Position numbers and translations under genes: made by a program. This document shows, one piece after another, positions 19,041 to 27,848 of a DNA stretch of 54,088 nucleotides. The first letter of the stretch is position 1. The number at the start of each line of letters is the position of its first letter. The notes below the pieces were generated by a model, which was not told where the DNA came from, did not search any database, and saw only the letters and a list, made by a program, of their open reading frames with translations. Source of the DNA: an uncultured Chloroflexales bacterium (GTDB lineage: Bacteria; Chloroflexota; Chloroflexia; Chloroflexales; Chloroflexaceae); assembly GCA_937967405.1 (NCBI GenBank), contig CALCJV010000084.1, positions 1 to 54,088 on the forward strand, given 5' to 3'.

Positions 19041-20091
19041 CTCCGGCGCACGGCACACGGCGCACATCCGGCTCGGTGCAGTGTGGCTGCTGTGCGTGGC
19101 GATGCTGCTGTACACGCTCCCCACTCCGGCCCAAGCTGCCACACCCACCCCGCCCATATGCGGCTTGCGTGTGGCAGGGGTGAAGCTGAAAGACCACAGC
19201 CTGTTTTACCATGCGGGCTTCTACTACCTGATCAGCATTCGCATTGTGCTGCCCGAACCGCCTAATGGGCGCGGCGAGGATGCGCTCTTGGCTGCGCGGA
19301 GCACGGATCGCTGTACGTGGGAAGTGCTGGGCACGGCCCTCACGCCCGGCGCGGCGGGCACACCAGATGAGAGCTACCTCTGGGCCCCGCATGTCCTGCC
19401 ATTTGGCGACACATGGTATCTGTACTACACGGGCGTAAACCGCAACATCGCGCAGAGCATCATGTTGGCTACCACCCCTGACCCGACCCAATGGGACAAC
19501 TGGACCCGCCAGCCCATGCTGTTCCAGCCCAACCACGCCGGTATGATCTACGGTGGCGCGGATACGTGGTCGGATGCGCGTGATCCGATGGTGCTCCCCT
19601 ATCAAGATCGCTACCTGCTCTACTACACCGGCATAGATACCAGCGGCGGCATTATTGGGGTGGCCGATAGCTTGCATCCGGCGGGGCCGTGGCGCGATCT
19701 TGGGGCTGTGCTGCGCGAGTCGCCTAATGTGATCCCAGAGTCACCATTTGTGCTAGAGCAGGCGGGCTACTACTACCTTGTCTATCACATTGCAGGCACA
19801 GGGATCGGGCGTTGGCACTGGGCAATTTCGCCCTTCGGGCCGTGGCAGGCGGGCGGCATACTGGCGCACGGCTGGGCCCACGACTTCTGGCGCATGGAGG
19901 ATGGCACATGGCTGGTGTCGTATGTCGTCGGCAATGGCACGGCAATTCGGGTCGAGCCGCTCAACTGGATCGCGGGCGATCCGCCTGCACCGCTGGTTGG
20001 GCAGCGGGTGCTATTGCCACTGGTGGTGCGTGGCTCGGAAGAGGGGGCGGGCGGGCGGGTAGCGTGCGGCGTGGGCCGTGTGGGGCAATAA
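19033..20091 (+). CDS. secreted five-bladed beta-propeller glycosidase (GH43/GH32-clan-like)
   Basis: A 352-residue exported protein. A signal peptide covers about 14-36. The body shows repeating propeller blades: HAGFYYLI, APHVLPFGDTWYLYYTG, DARDPMVLPYQDRYLLYYTG and PESPFVLEQAGYYYLVYH. Asp and Glu residues are placed as in GH43/GH117/GH130-type arabinosidases and phosphorylases. RVLLPLVVRG occurs about 24 residues before the end; the extra Gly-rich tail after it may be a late read-on. The start is a GTG inside the end of the GH78 gene (8-base overlap), giving a third coupled gene. Together the operon suggests synthesis of one glycan and breakdown of another; substrates are not readable. Confidence 0.75.
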   Translation: MSSSGARHTAHIRLGAVWLLCVAMLLYTLPTPAQAATPTPPICGLRVAGVKLKDHSLFYHAGFYYLISIRIVLPEPPNGRGEDALLAARSTDRCTWEVLGTALTPGAAGTPDESYLWAPHVLPFGDTWYLYYTGVNRNIAQSIMLATTPDPTQWDNWTRQPMLFQPNHAGMIYGGADTWSDARDPMVLPYQDRYLLYYTGIDTSGGIIGVADSLHPAGPWRDLGAVLRESPNVIPESPFVLEQAGYYYLVYHIAGTGIGRWHWAISPFGPWQAGGILAHGWAHDFWRMEDGTWLVSYVVGNGTAIRVEPLNWIAGDPPAPLVGQRVLLPLVVRGSEEGAGGRVACGVGRVGQ

Positions 20092-20102
20092 GCAGACACA
20101 CA

Positions 20103-20130
20103 GCCCGCAAGGCGTTGATTCCTTGCAGGC
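20103..20130. terminator. hairpin between convergent genes
   Basis: GCC-c-GCAAGG and CCTTGC-a-GGC flank an 8-base loop in the 61-base gap between the propeller glycosidase and the DUF937 gene. No T-run is present on either side, so it is a weak candidate for termination of both genes. Confidence 0.4.
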
Positions 20131-20152
20131 CGTGCCTACCGGAGCGTGTTGC

Positions 20153-21163
20153 TTAGGCTGCGTTGAGCGTATCGGTGATGCGTGAGATCATTGTAGCTTC
20201 CTTCTCGGAGACCAGCTTGCCCCCGAAGCCCAAGAAACCACCTTCCTTCGCGGCGGCGGCAACCGCATCAGCTACCTTGAGCAGGATGTCTACAAAGAGG
20301 GCGACCTCTTCTTCAGAGGCTTTGCCTTTGACAATCGCCTTGGCCTGCTCAAGCTCAGCAAACAGAGTTGGCTCCAGCGTGGCAAAGGGCTTCTCTTGGA
20401 GCTGGATCAGCTTAGCATCCATCTCAGCCGTCGAGATACCACCCGCATACAGCGTATTGACCAAGCCACCCGGCGCGGCTTTGTTACCTTCGGCATTGAG
20501 CGTGGTGTTGATCGCGTTGACCTCTTTCTCCACGCCAGACAAGCCCGACGGGTCGGAGCCAATCACAAGCATCGCTACGGCTACCGGAGCAAGCGTGAGT
20601 AACTTCCACTCTGCCGTCGTGAAGTGGGTGCGAAGCGTTTGAGCAGCAGTGGCATTGTCCATCGCTGTCTTGAGCAATGCAGCATTTGCGCCACCGCTGA
20701 GCATCAAGCTCTCTGCCTCTTCACGCAGAGACGAAGACAGGGCCGCAACGTTCATGTTATTCGTTCGCATGTAGTTCCCAAGAAAACTCACAACTGCTGG
20801 AGCCATCACTGCGGTGAGGGGGCCAATGTCAATCCCAGTCTGCTGCTCAATCGTCGTCTGAACCGTGCGGAAGCCATCCCCGAACAGCCGCTCAATTAGC
20901 TCGTTGCCCATGCCGGGTGCAAACTGATCCACGTAGGCCGAGAGGTTCGTCATGATGGACCCATCATCACCCCCCAGCAGGTTCATCATATCGCTCGCCC
21001 CAGCAGGGTTTTCGATCTTGCGGATCACCCCCCCAAGGACCATCGGTAGCACCAATTCGGCCCCCTTCTCCACCATGACCGGATCCATGCCGAGCTTTTG
21101 CCCGATCTGGGCAACAAGCGCAGGCGTAACCAGCAGTTTCATCGAGTCCAAAATCCCTGCCAT
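20153..21163 (-). CDS. DUF937 domain protein
   Basis: A 336-residue soluble protein. The N-terminal ~150 residues match DUF937: GMDPVMVEKGAELVLPMVLGG, FGDGFRTVQTTIEQQTGI, and a helical AVVSFLGNYM. The second half (about 175-336) is Ala-rich and helical with KGKASEEEVALFVDILLKVADAV, resembling a tellurite-resistance/TerB-like helical domain, though I am not certain. No export signal is seen. AAAGGAG stands 9 bases before the ATG. It is a lone gene between the glycan operon and nurA. The family has no established function. Confidence 0.75.
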   Translation of the reverse strand: MAGILDSMKLLVTPALVAQIGQKLGMDPVMVEKGAELVLPMVLGGVIRKIENPAGASDMMNLLGGDDGSIMTNLSAYVDQFAPGMGNELIERLFGDGFRTVQTTIEQQTGIDIGPLTAVMAPAVVSFLGNYMRTNNMNVAALSSSLREEAESLMLSGGANAALLKTAMDNATAAQTLRTHFTTAEWKLLTLAPVAVAMLVIGSDPSGLSGVEKEVNAINTTLNAEGNKAAPGGLVNTLYAGGISTAEMDAKLIQLQEKPFATLEPTLFAELEQAKAIVKGKASEEEVALFVDILLKVADAVAAAAKEGGFLGFGGKLVSEKEATMISRITDTLNAA

Positions 21164-21435
21164 AGATAATGCTCCTTTACCTCATAGATCAACCTGACTA
21201 TCCGAAGGACACCCAAACTTGCTTCATACTTGTGGTTCTGTCACAGCGTGCTTCTGTATTATACCATTGAAAGTGATGCGTGTGTATGGTCGCGGCTTGT
21301 ACGCCGCACCCGCTGATCGCCCCTACTGAATGCACATCTCGGCGAGCGCACGGCCCGCCCAACGCTCGCGCAACTGTGTGCTATACTACAGCCAGTGATC
21401 CAGTCCATAGTGATGTGCGTTGCAAGGAGAGCTGT

Positions 21436-22563
21436 ATGGCTAGGTCTATCCAGCGTGAGGTGTGTGAGCCGAGTGTGCGTTCGGGCACTGCCGCTTTGCC
21501 CGCCGCTGTCCTTGCGGCGATTGCGGATTGTGCGGCGGCATGCCGAGCGACGCTGCACCGCCTTGAGGATGACCACGAACACCTGCGGGCCAGCCTCGAT
21601 CAACGCATTCGGGCGGCCCCCGATGGGCCGGTGCGCCGCTTGTGCGCGGTAGATGGCTCGCACGCTGCCCTACCGACCGCCGGAGCCGCGTTCACCGCCA
21701 TTGCCGCCGCCGCCGTTGAAGAAGCCACCCTCACCGATCAAGAGGTGCTGGTGCAGATGTTGCCGCCGCTAGAGGAGCTAGATAGCCTGATCGGGGGGAT
21801 GCGCTGCGTGCTAGAGCTACGCCTATTGGCGCGGCGCATTCGCGCCACAACCAGCGGGCTGTTTGTGCTGGATGGCTCTTTCTATTCGGTGCTGCTTGAG
21901 ATCAACCGCCTGCTCGTGCGCTATGCCCAAGATCACCGGAGCGATCACCCGCCGCGCTGGTGGGATCATTTCCGCCCCTTGCTAGTGGCCTTTTTTGCCG
22001 ATCAAGATTGGCAGCTTGTGCTCACCTGTCGGCGCGTGATCGCCCACTCCAAGCTGGCGACCGCCGCCCACGATGTCACCACGCTGGCCCCCGATCTGAG
22101 TGGTACGATTACCGACCGCGCCCTGTGGAGCAGTGTGCTCCACGCGGGCGAGTATGCCCTGCCCATGCCACTGATCCGTGAGGATCGCCCGCATCTGCTG
22201 ACTGGCTACCGCAATCTGCCGTTTGCTGACTTCAACGAGCACCGCCTTGCGATTGAACACGGCTATGGGCAGTTCTACGTGATCTACTATCGCCCCGATA
22301 GTATTGGGCCAGCCTACCGGATTGAGCTACCTGCGGCCTTGATTGCCCGTGAACCTTTGGGCGCAGTATTGGCAACCTTTCGCAACACGTTGCAGATCAG
22401 CAGCGTGCAGGAGCCGCTGCCGCAATTCCTTGCGGATGCGATCTGCCGCCAATTGGGGCACGCCCTCGCAGCCACTGCCGAAGGCGCACGCACCGCCCTG
22501 CAAAACGAATTCGACCTGACGCTGGTGCAACGCTACCTTGGCCCCTACCGCACCCCGCGCTAG
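21436..22563 (+). CDS. nurA: NurA-domain nuclease
   Basis: A 375-residue protein with the NurA fold: RLCAVDGSHAALP (metal-binding Asp73), FVLDGSFYSVLLEINRLL, and CRRVIAHSKLATA. These are the motifs of the NurA 5'-3' nuclease that works with the HerA translocase in DNA end resection. No herA gene is in the window. The ATG at 21436 has AAGGAGAG upstream; the frame is open further 5' but without family character. A TATACT element lies about 50 bases upstream. Bacterial NurA-domain proteins also occur in defence and repair contexts, so the exact role is open. Confidence 0.8.
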   Translation: MARSIQREVCEPSVRSGTAALPAAVLAAIADCAAACRATLHRLEDDHEHLRASLDQRIRAAPDGPVRRLCAVDGSHAALPTAGAAFTAIAAAAVEEATLTDQEVLVQMLPPLEELDSLIGGMRCVLELRLLARRIRATTSGLFVLDGSFYSVLLEINRLLVRYAQDHRSDHPPRWWDHFRPLLVAFFADQDWQLVLTCRRVIAHSKLATAAHDVTTLAPDLSGTITDRALWSSVLHAGEYALPMPLIREDRPHLLTGYRNLPFADFNEHRLAIEHGYGQFYVIYYRPDSIGPAYRIELPAALIAREPLGAVLATFRNTLQISSVQEPLPQFLADAICRQLGHALAATAEGARTALQNEFDLTLVQRYLGPYRTPR

Positions 22564-22589
22564 CCTGCAAACAGTCGCTGCAAACCTGC

Positions 22590-22595
22590 TATAAT
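22590..22595 (+). promoter_or_regulatory. -10 element upstream of bioY
   Basis: TATAAT with a poor -35 (GCAAAC at 17 bases). The leader of about 38 bases ends in a strong AAGGAGGT site before the bioY ATG. No BirA-type inverted repeat was recognised. Confidence 0.45.
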
Positions 22596-22635
22596 AGACC
22601 TCATTGGTTTATAATTTATTTAAGGAGGTACATCT

Positions 22636-23241
22636 ATGGCATTCTCACTCGTTCCTGAGCACGAAACCCTCGCATGGAAGGCTGTTGGGCAGCAGGGGCT
22701 ACTCGCCAATCCCGCCGCCCGCACCACGCTGTTGGTGGTAGGGGGGGCCCTGTTTGTTGCCCTCACCGCCCAAATCCGGATTCCGTTGCCATTCACGCCC
22801 GTCCCGATCACGGGGCAGACGCTGGGCGTGTTACTGGTGGGCGGCTTGCTGGGTACACGCGCTAGCGCGGCATCGTTGCTGTTGTATCTGCTGATGGGCT
22901 TTGTCGGCTTGCCCTTCTTCGCCGGTGGTGCAAATGGGATTGAGCATCTCTTTGGCCCAACTGGTGGCTACCTCGTGTCCTATCCCTTTGCAGCGGCACT
23001 GGTTGGCTGGCTAGCAGAGCGCGGCTGGGATCGTCGCTTTAGCACCACAATTGCAGCGATGCTGTTGGGTAGTGTGATAATCTATGTGTTCGGTGTGAGC
23101 TGGCTGGCCGTTGCTTTAGGGATCGGTCTCGGCGAAGCCTTGATGAAAGGTATGGTGCCGTTCCTGATTGGCGATGCGATCAAGATGGCACTGGCGGGCG
23201 TAGCTCTGCCGGGCGGCTGGAAGTTGCTCGGCAAGGAGTAA
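22636..23241 (+). CDS. bioY: biotin transporter substrate-binding (S) component BioY
   Basis: An integral membrane protein of 201 residues with about six hydrophobic helices. It binds biotin and works alone or with an ECF energy module. Diagnostic BioY features are the IRIPLPFTPVPITGQTLGVLL stretch (about 48-68), the GFVGLPFFAGG segment and GPTGGYLVSYPFAA. The ribosome site AAGGAGGT is near-perfect. No EcfA/EcfT genes are adjacent, so it would share a module encoded elsewhere or act as a solitary BioY. A strong hairpin terminator follows the gene. Confidence 0.93.
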   Translation: MAFSLVPEHETLAWKAVGQQGLLANPAARTTLLVVGGALFVALTAQIRIPLPFTPVPITGQTLGVLLVGGLLGTRASAASLLLYLLMGFVGLPFFAGGANGIEHLFGPTGGYLVSYPFAAALVGWLAERGWDRRFSTTIAAMLLGSVIIYVFGVSWLAVALGIGLGEALMKGMVPFLIGDAIKMALAGVALPGGWKLLGKE

Positions 23242-23268
23242 GCTGGTTCACAGTTGGGCTGATTGTTA

Positions 23269-23297
23269 GCAGCGCGGGGCTTATCCCCCCGCGCTGC
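23269..23297 (+). terminator. intrinsic terminator of bioY
   Basis: An 11-bp perfect GC-rich stem (GCAGCGCGGGG / CCCCGCGCTGC) with a 7-base loop is followed by a T-rich ATTGTTCT on the plus strand, 28 bases after the bioY stop. Confidence 0.75.
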
Positions 23298-23327
23298 GTA
23301 TTGTTCTAGGCTCGCTCGCTGTGCGGC

Positions 23328-25691
23328 TCAGCTGCCCATAGGCCCATACACGGCTGTCACCAGTTGCGTTGTCACCAAGCCCTCGATCAGTGCAGCAATG
23401 ACAATCAAGGGCAACAGCACAAGCAGCCACACCTTTGCAAAGTTGGCACTGGCCCAGAGCATGTTATGCCCCACAGAGAATGTGCCCGGCGGCGATAACA
23501 CCGATGCGCCCATGCGGATGCCGAGTGCCGCACTGAGCATAAACGTCGGTAGCTCGATAATCGCGTGTGGCAAAAGGTAGACCATCAGGAACAGGAACGG
23601 ATCATACCGTTCGCCAGAGAACCACACCCCGCCGTTCTGCATCAGCACCGTCACCACAAAGGCAATCTGGCTGAACACCGCCGCTGGGACAAGGAAGGCA
23701 AACAGTCCCACACTGAACAGTGAAAAGACATTGGCGAGGATCGAGACGCGCAAATTGTTCAGGGCGATGCCGAGCACCAGTGCGAGCGAAGCCGTCGCAG
23801 GTGTGCCGATCTGGCTGATGATGGTTGCTTTCAAGCGGGTGAGCGGTAGAAATGAGGCAGCATACCAGCCCACGACTAGCCCCGTTAGAACTGCCAATCC
23901 CACAATCACGAAGGCGGGGCGCAGTTCGCGCAGCAGGGCGGGCAGTTCGTGGCGGTAGAAGCGCAACGGCGCAAAGCCCAAGCCGTGATAGCGGGTGCTG
24001 GGCACACCGGCTGGCTGGTATTCGCGGAAGTAGAGCGAGAATAGCTCGCGGATGCGCTGCGGGTTGAACTGATCGTTCGCCCGCGACAAGATTTCCTCCC
24101 GATTGAAGATGGACAAGCCGGTGCGGATCAGGGCCACCATCACGACCGCCAAAGCGAAGGCGGTGGCCAGCACGATGTCCCAGCGATTGGCAATCAAGAA
24201 TACCGCTTGAATCTGGATTGCAATGGCAATCGGCACCAGCACAAAGCTCGCCAAGAGATTCGCGGCGCGGAGGCTGCTGGTGTGGCTGGAGATAATCACC
24301 GCCGCCGCCACCATCAGCATGGTGATAATCACAATGATGCTGAACAGCAACAGCACCCGCAGTGGAGTCATAGCGACGCTGTAGAGGCTAGGGTGGGCCA
24401 GTGCCATACCGCTGGTGAAGAGCAGCATGGCGAGCACACAGGTAAAGAGCGGGACGATCAACGCCGCCATCAGTTTGCTGAGGTACAGGTTCTGATCCGA
24501 GATCGGGCTAGCAAGGAGCGGCTCAAGGCTGTTGCGTTCGCGCTCGCCGACGAACGACTCCAGCGCGGTAATCAGGGCGAAGCTAGCCGGCACGAAGCCG
24601 ATAATCAGCACCCCGAAGGGCACTAGTTGTCCAATTGAGATCAGCGTCTCATCGGTGACTTGCAGCACCAGCGGGAACAGCCACACGCCGCCCAGCGGCA
24701 ACGCCACCGCCAGCAGCAGGATCGGCAACAGCACGCGCCAATCAGCGACGGTATCGCGCACCTCGCGGCGCATTATAGTCAGCATGGTGGTGGCCTCACT
24801 GAGCTGCTGCTGCACAGGGGCAGTGGCGAGCGGGCTAACGGCCGCCGCCGTAACCGCACTGACAGCCGCCGACTTACGCGAGCGCGATGGCGCACGGCGC
24901 GTCTCGCGGGCGAGGATCTCCTCACGGCTGAACAGACGCACCCCTAGCACCACCAAGCTGCTGCCCACCAGAGCCAACAGCAGCACCGTGATCTGGATGC
25001 GCCCCCACGCCCCCGCAACGATCCACGCCGCAATGAAGTTCAGCACTGCAATCACCGGCAGCAAGATGAAGCTGGACATAAGATTGGCGGCGCGAATGGT
25101 GCTGGTGTGGCTAGAGATCACAACGGCCCCGGCAACCAGCGTGATCGCCAATACGACGATCAGGCTGAAGAGCAACAACAACCGCCCAAGCGGGAAGATT
25201 TCGGCAAAGGCCGGGGCGTTGGTGAGCCAGAGGGCGAGGCAAAACAGCGTCATTGAGGTGAAGCTAGCGATTAGAGGCGGAACTAGAGCCGCCATAAATT
25301 TGCTGATGTAGAGGTGCCGATCTGAGAGCGGCATGGCCAGCAACGCCTCCAACGTATTGCGTTCACGTTCGCCGACAAATGACTCCAGCGCGGTGATGAT
25401 CGTGAAGCTGGCCGGAATGAAGCCGGTAATCACGAGGGCGAAGGGCAACAGCAACCGCGCAAAGCCATCCTCATCAATGAAACGGATCACAAAGAGCGCG
25501 GCAAACGCCATGATAAATGGCAAGAGCAGCGAGAGGATCAGCATTGGGGCAACGATCCGCCAATCACCGAGCATCTCGCGCACCTCGCGCCGTAGGATAA
25601 GCGGGATCGCATTCGGGATCGGCGGCACGGGCGACTGTTCGGCCGGCACAGCAGGTGCGACGGGCTTGATTGGGGCGGGCTGAATGCTCAC
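23328..25691 (-). CDS. ABC-2 exporter permease: tandem-duplicated permease fused to a SpoIIM-like domain
   Basis: A 787-residue polytopic membrane protein. Two homologous ABC-2/NatB-like permease units occupy about 30-265 and 305-545. Each contains ALESFVGERERN(T/S)LE, then a (M/S)P(L/I)SD..LY(I/L)SK segment, VISSHTS..RAANL and SREEIL/NREEIL. The last ~200 residues form a SpoIIM (DUF95)-like domain with NNLRVSILANVFSLFSVG and HAIIELPTFMLSAALGIRMG. Having both permease halves plus SpoIIM in one chain is unusual; such modules are commonly separate genes. It starts with a GTG overlapping the stop of the ATPase gene by 4 bases, so translation is coupled. The likely role is export of an unknown substrate, possibly sodium, a drug or a lipid-linked compound. 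Confidence 0.85.
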   Translation of the reverse strand: MSIQPAPIKPVAPAVPAEQSPVPPIPNAIPLILRREVREMLGDWRIVAPMLILSLLLPFIMAFAALFVIRFIDEDGFARLLLPFALVITGFIPASFTIITALESFVGERERNTLEALLAMPLSDRHLYISKFMAALVPPLIASFTSMTLFCLALWLTNAPAFAEIFPLGRLLLLFSLIVVLAITLVAGAVVISSHTSTIRAANLMSSFILLPVIAVLNFIAAWIVAGAWGRIQITVLLLALVGSSLVVLGVRLFSREEILARETRRAPSRSRKSAAVSAVTAAAVSPLATAPVQQQLSEATTMLTIMRREVRDTVADWRVLLPILLLAVALPLGGVWLFPLVLQVTDETLISIGQLVPFGVLIIGFVPASFALITALESFVGERERNSLEPLLASPISDQNLYLSKLMAALIVPLFTCVLAMLLFTSGMALAHPSLYSVAMTPLRVLLLFSIIVIITMLMVAAAVIISSHTSSLRAANLLASFVLVPIAIAIQIQAVFLIANRWDIVLATAFALAVVMVALIRTGLSIFNREEILSRANDQFNPQRIRELFSLYFREYQPAGVPSTRYHGLGFAPLRFYRHELPALLRELRPAFVIVGLAVLTGLVVGWYAASFLPLTRLKATIISQIGTPATASLALVLGIALNNLRVSILANVFSLFSVGLFAFLVPAAVFSQIAFVVTVLMQNGGVWFSGERYDPFLFLMVYLLPHAIIELPTFMLSAALGIRMGASVLSPPGTFSVGHNMLWASANFAKVWLLVLLPLIVIAALIEGLVTTQLVTAVYGPMGS

Positions 25692-26704
25692 AATGACACC
25701 TCCTGCACCACGCTGGCAGGCTCGGCCCGCACACTATTGCTGCCGTGCGTGCTGGCTGTTAGGGCTGCTTCATAACGCAGGTCGGGCGTTTGCTGATCAT
25801 CTACAATCCGCAGATAGACCTGCTCAAGATTGCGCGGCACTTCGGCCAGCGATACTAGCGCGATGCCTTGCCCAGCAAGGCGGGCAACGATCTGTGGATT
25901 GAGCCGCTGCGGTTCAGCCGTGCGATACTGCACACTGGTGGCGGTTGCCTGCTCCACTACCACCAGATCGGCAAGCAGGGTGGTCAGGGGCAGATTGGGC
26001 TGGGCAACCCGTACTTCCCAGAGCGGCTCACCCAGCAGTTGCTGGGTCAATTCGGCTTCGGTGCCGCGTGCGATAATCTCGCCGCCACGCAGAATCGCAA
26101 TTCGATCTGCTAACTCTTCGGCTTCAGTTAGATTGTGCGTGGTGAGGAGGATTGAACGCTCGGCCGCCCGCAGCTCGCCAATCGCATTGCGAACGGTGCG
26201 GGCACTCTGCGGGTCCATCGCCGTGGTTGGCTCATCGAGGAACAGCACGGGCGGGTCGTGAATCAAAGCCCGCACCAGCGCAATCTTCTGGCGCATGCCC
26301 TTCGAGTAGCTATCGAGACGTTTGTCGCGGGCTTCCCACAGCCCAAATTGGCGCAGCAGATACTCGGCGCGAGCGTGGCTCTGCTGCGCTTCCATGCCGA
26401 GCAGATTGCCAAAGAAGCGCAGATACTCCAATGCTCGCATGCGCCCGTACAAGCCGGGATACTCCGTGAGCAGCCCAATTCGGCTTCGCACCATACGTGG
26501 CTCGCGGGCAACATCATAGCCTGCCACGATAGCTTGACCACTGGTCGGGCGAATAATTGCGCCAAGCATCCGGACTGTTGTGGTTTTGCCGGCTCCGTTC
26601 GGCCCAAGGAGCGCGAGCACTTCGCCCGGCTGAACGGTGAGCGATACGTTGCGGACGGCTTGAAAATCGCCATACTGTTTACACAGGTTGGTTGCTTCAA
26701 TCAT
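25688..26704 (-). CDS. ABC transporter ATP-binding protein (NatA/CcmA-like)
   Basis: A 338-residue ATPase partner of the downstream ABC-2 permease. The Walker A motif GPNGAGKT is at 34-41, the signature is YSKGMRQK, Walker B is VLFLDEPT, and an H-loop TTHN follows. The ~100-residue C-terminal extension (from about 220) is typical of export ATPases of this class. The ATG at 26704 is selected by AAAGGAAC 8-9 bases upstream; an ATG 78 bases earlier gives a non-conserved N-terminus. It is transcribed divergently from the GT2 gene at 26940. Confidence 0.9.
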   Translation of the reverse strand: MIEATNLCKQYGDFQAVRNVSLTVQPGEVLALLGPNGAGKTTTVRMLGAIIRPTSGQAIVAGYDVAREPRMVRSRIGLLTEYPGLYGRMRALEYLRFFGNLLGMEAQQSHARAEYLLRQFGLWEARDKRLDSYSKGMRQKIALVRALIHDPPVLFLDEPTTAMDPQSARTVRNAIGELRAAERSILLTTHNLTEAEELADRIAILRGGEIIARGTEAELTQQLLGEPLWEVRVAQPNLPLTTLLADLVVVEQATATSVQYRTAEPQRLNPQIVARLAGQGIALVSLAEVPRNLEQVYLRIVDDQQTPDLRYEAALTASTHGSNSVRAEPASVVQEVSL

Positions 26705-26900
26705 CAAATGTTCCTTTATGGTTTCAAGTTGTGGTGTGCGGCGCAACACTGCGGCAAATCGGTGCATGTCAACGGGGCACATACGCCAACGTGGGCGTGC
26801 GGATGATTTCAGACACTATAGGCAGTATACCGAAAGATAGGTTCCGAAGCAATCCGTACTCTAGCCCTATCTTGAGCCTAGTGCTTGCGGCAGCGCAGCA

Positions 26901-26929
26901 TTGACACGCCGTACCCACCGCTTTATAAT
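26901..26929 (+). promoter_or_regulatory. consensus sigma70-type promoter giving a near-leaderless mRNA
   Basis: TTGACA (26901-26906), exactly 17 bases, TATAAT (26924-26929). Transcription should start at about 26936-26938, just before the ATG at 26940, so this promoter removes any start further upstream. Confidence 0.85.
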
Positions 26930-26939
26930 GCACACTGCC

Positions 26940-27815
26940 ATGCAAACGCAACCACGCCAACGCACCCCGATTTCGGCGGTGGTGCTCACCAAAAACGAAG
27001 CGCACCAGATTGCGGACTGCCTTGCCACACTGCACTGGGCTGATGAGCTACTTGTGGTTGATTCATTCAGCACCGACGACACGGTGGCACTGGCCCAGCA
27101 GCACGGGGCGCGGGTGGTGCAGCACCCCTTCAGCAACTTTGCCCACCAGCGCAATGTTGCCCAACATCTTGCGCGGTACGATTGGGTGCTGTTCATTGAT
27201 GCTGATGAGCGCGTATCACCGGAACTGCGCGACGAGATTCTGGCGCGGGCAGCGGCAGGTACGTTGGATGCCTGCACCGCCTATCATATTCAACGCCTGC
27301 ATCTCTATTCAGGGCGGTGGTTTCCCGATCCAGCCCGCCGCCGGATTACGCCCGCCCTACACCGCCAAATCCGACGGCGGGATATGGTGCGGCTGGTCAA
27401 TCGGCGCGTGGCACGATGGGAGCGTGCGGTACACGAAGTCGTCAATGTCCCAGAGCCACGTGGCGTGCTCAATGGCGTGATCTATCACTACTCCACCACC
27501 AACCTCTCGGCTGCCTACGAAGCGATCAACCACTACAGCGATCTGGAGGCGGCCCTGCTGCACCGCACCCTGAAGCGCAAGCGGATTACCGTTGCGGAGG
27601 CAGTGCTGCGCGGCATCCGCACCTTTGTGTATCACCTGCTGGTATGGCAGGGCTTGCGCGGCGGGGTGGCGGGCTTTCATTTTGCAGTGCATCTGGGCTT
27701 CCTCAAATACCTGATCTATGCTAAGCTTGGCGAGCGGCTCCGCATTGCCCAAGGGCAGGGCATATGGACGGAAGCCGACCGGGCCCTGCTGCACCGCTAT
27801 GAGGTGCAGGAGTAG
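26940..27815 (+). CDS. GT2 family glycosyltransferase (WaaE/KdtX-like)
   Basis: A 291-residue GT-A enzyme: ISAVVLTKNEAHQIADCLA, VVDSFSTDDT, NFAHQRNVA and WVLFIDADERVSPEL, the motif series of LPS-core-type beta-glycosyltransferases such as WaaE. In a Chloroflexota setting it more likely modifies a surface glycolipid or polysaccharide. A C-terminal amphipathic or membrane-associated region (about 200-265) follows. The ATG at 26940 is set by the consensus promoter only 10 bases upstream; a TTG-started reading at 26901 would translate the promoter itself. Fmt follows after 33 bases and may be co-transcribed. Confidence 0.85.
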   Translation: MQTQPRQRTPISAVVLTKNEAHQIADCLATLHWADELLVVDSFSTDDTVALAQQHGARVVQHPFSNFAHQRNVAQHLARYDWVLFIDADERVSPELRDEILARAAAGTLDACTAYHIQRLHLYSGRWFPDPARRRITPALHRQIRRRDMVRLVNRRVARWERAVHEVVNVPEPRGVLNGVIYHYSTTNLSAAYEAINHYSDLEAALLHRTLKRKRITVAEAVLRGIRTFVYHLLVWQGLRGGVAGFHFAVHLGFLKYLIYAKLGERLRIAQGQGIWTEADRALLHRYEVQE

Positions 27816-27848
27816 CCCAGCCTACAACGTGGAACGGAGCCATAGCCC

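Noticed and set aside
22561..22635. A biotin riboswitch or BirA box before bioY
   Set aside because: No conserved fold or inverted operator was recognised; only a -10 element and a ribosome site are visible.
26901..26939. A TTG start for the GT2 gene at 26901
   Set aside because: The codons before 26940 are the promoter itself (TTGACA and TATAAT).
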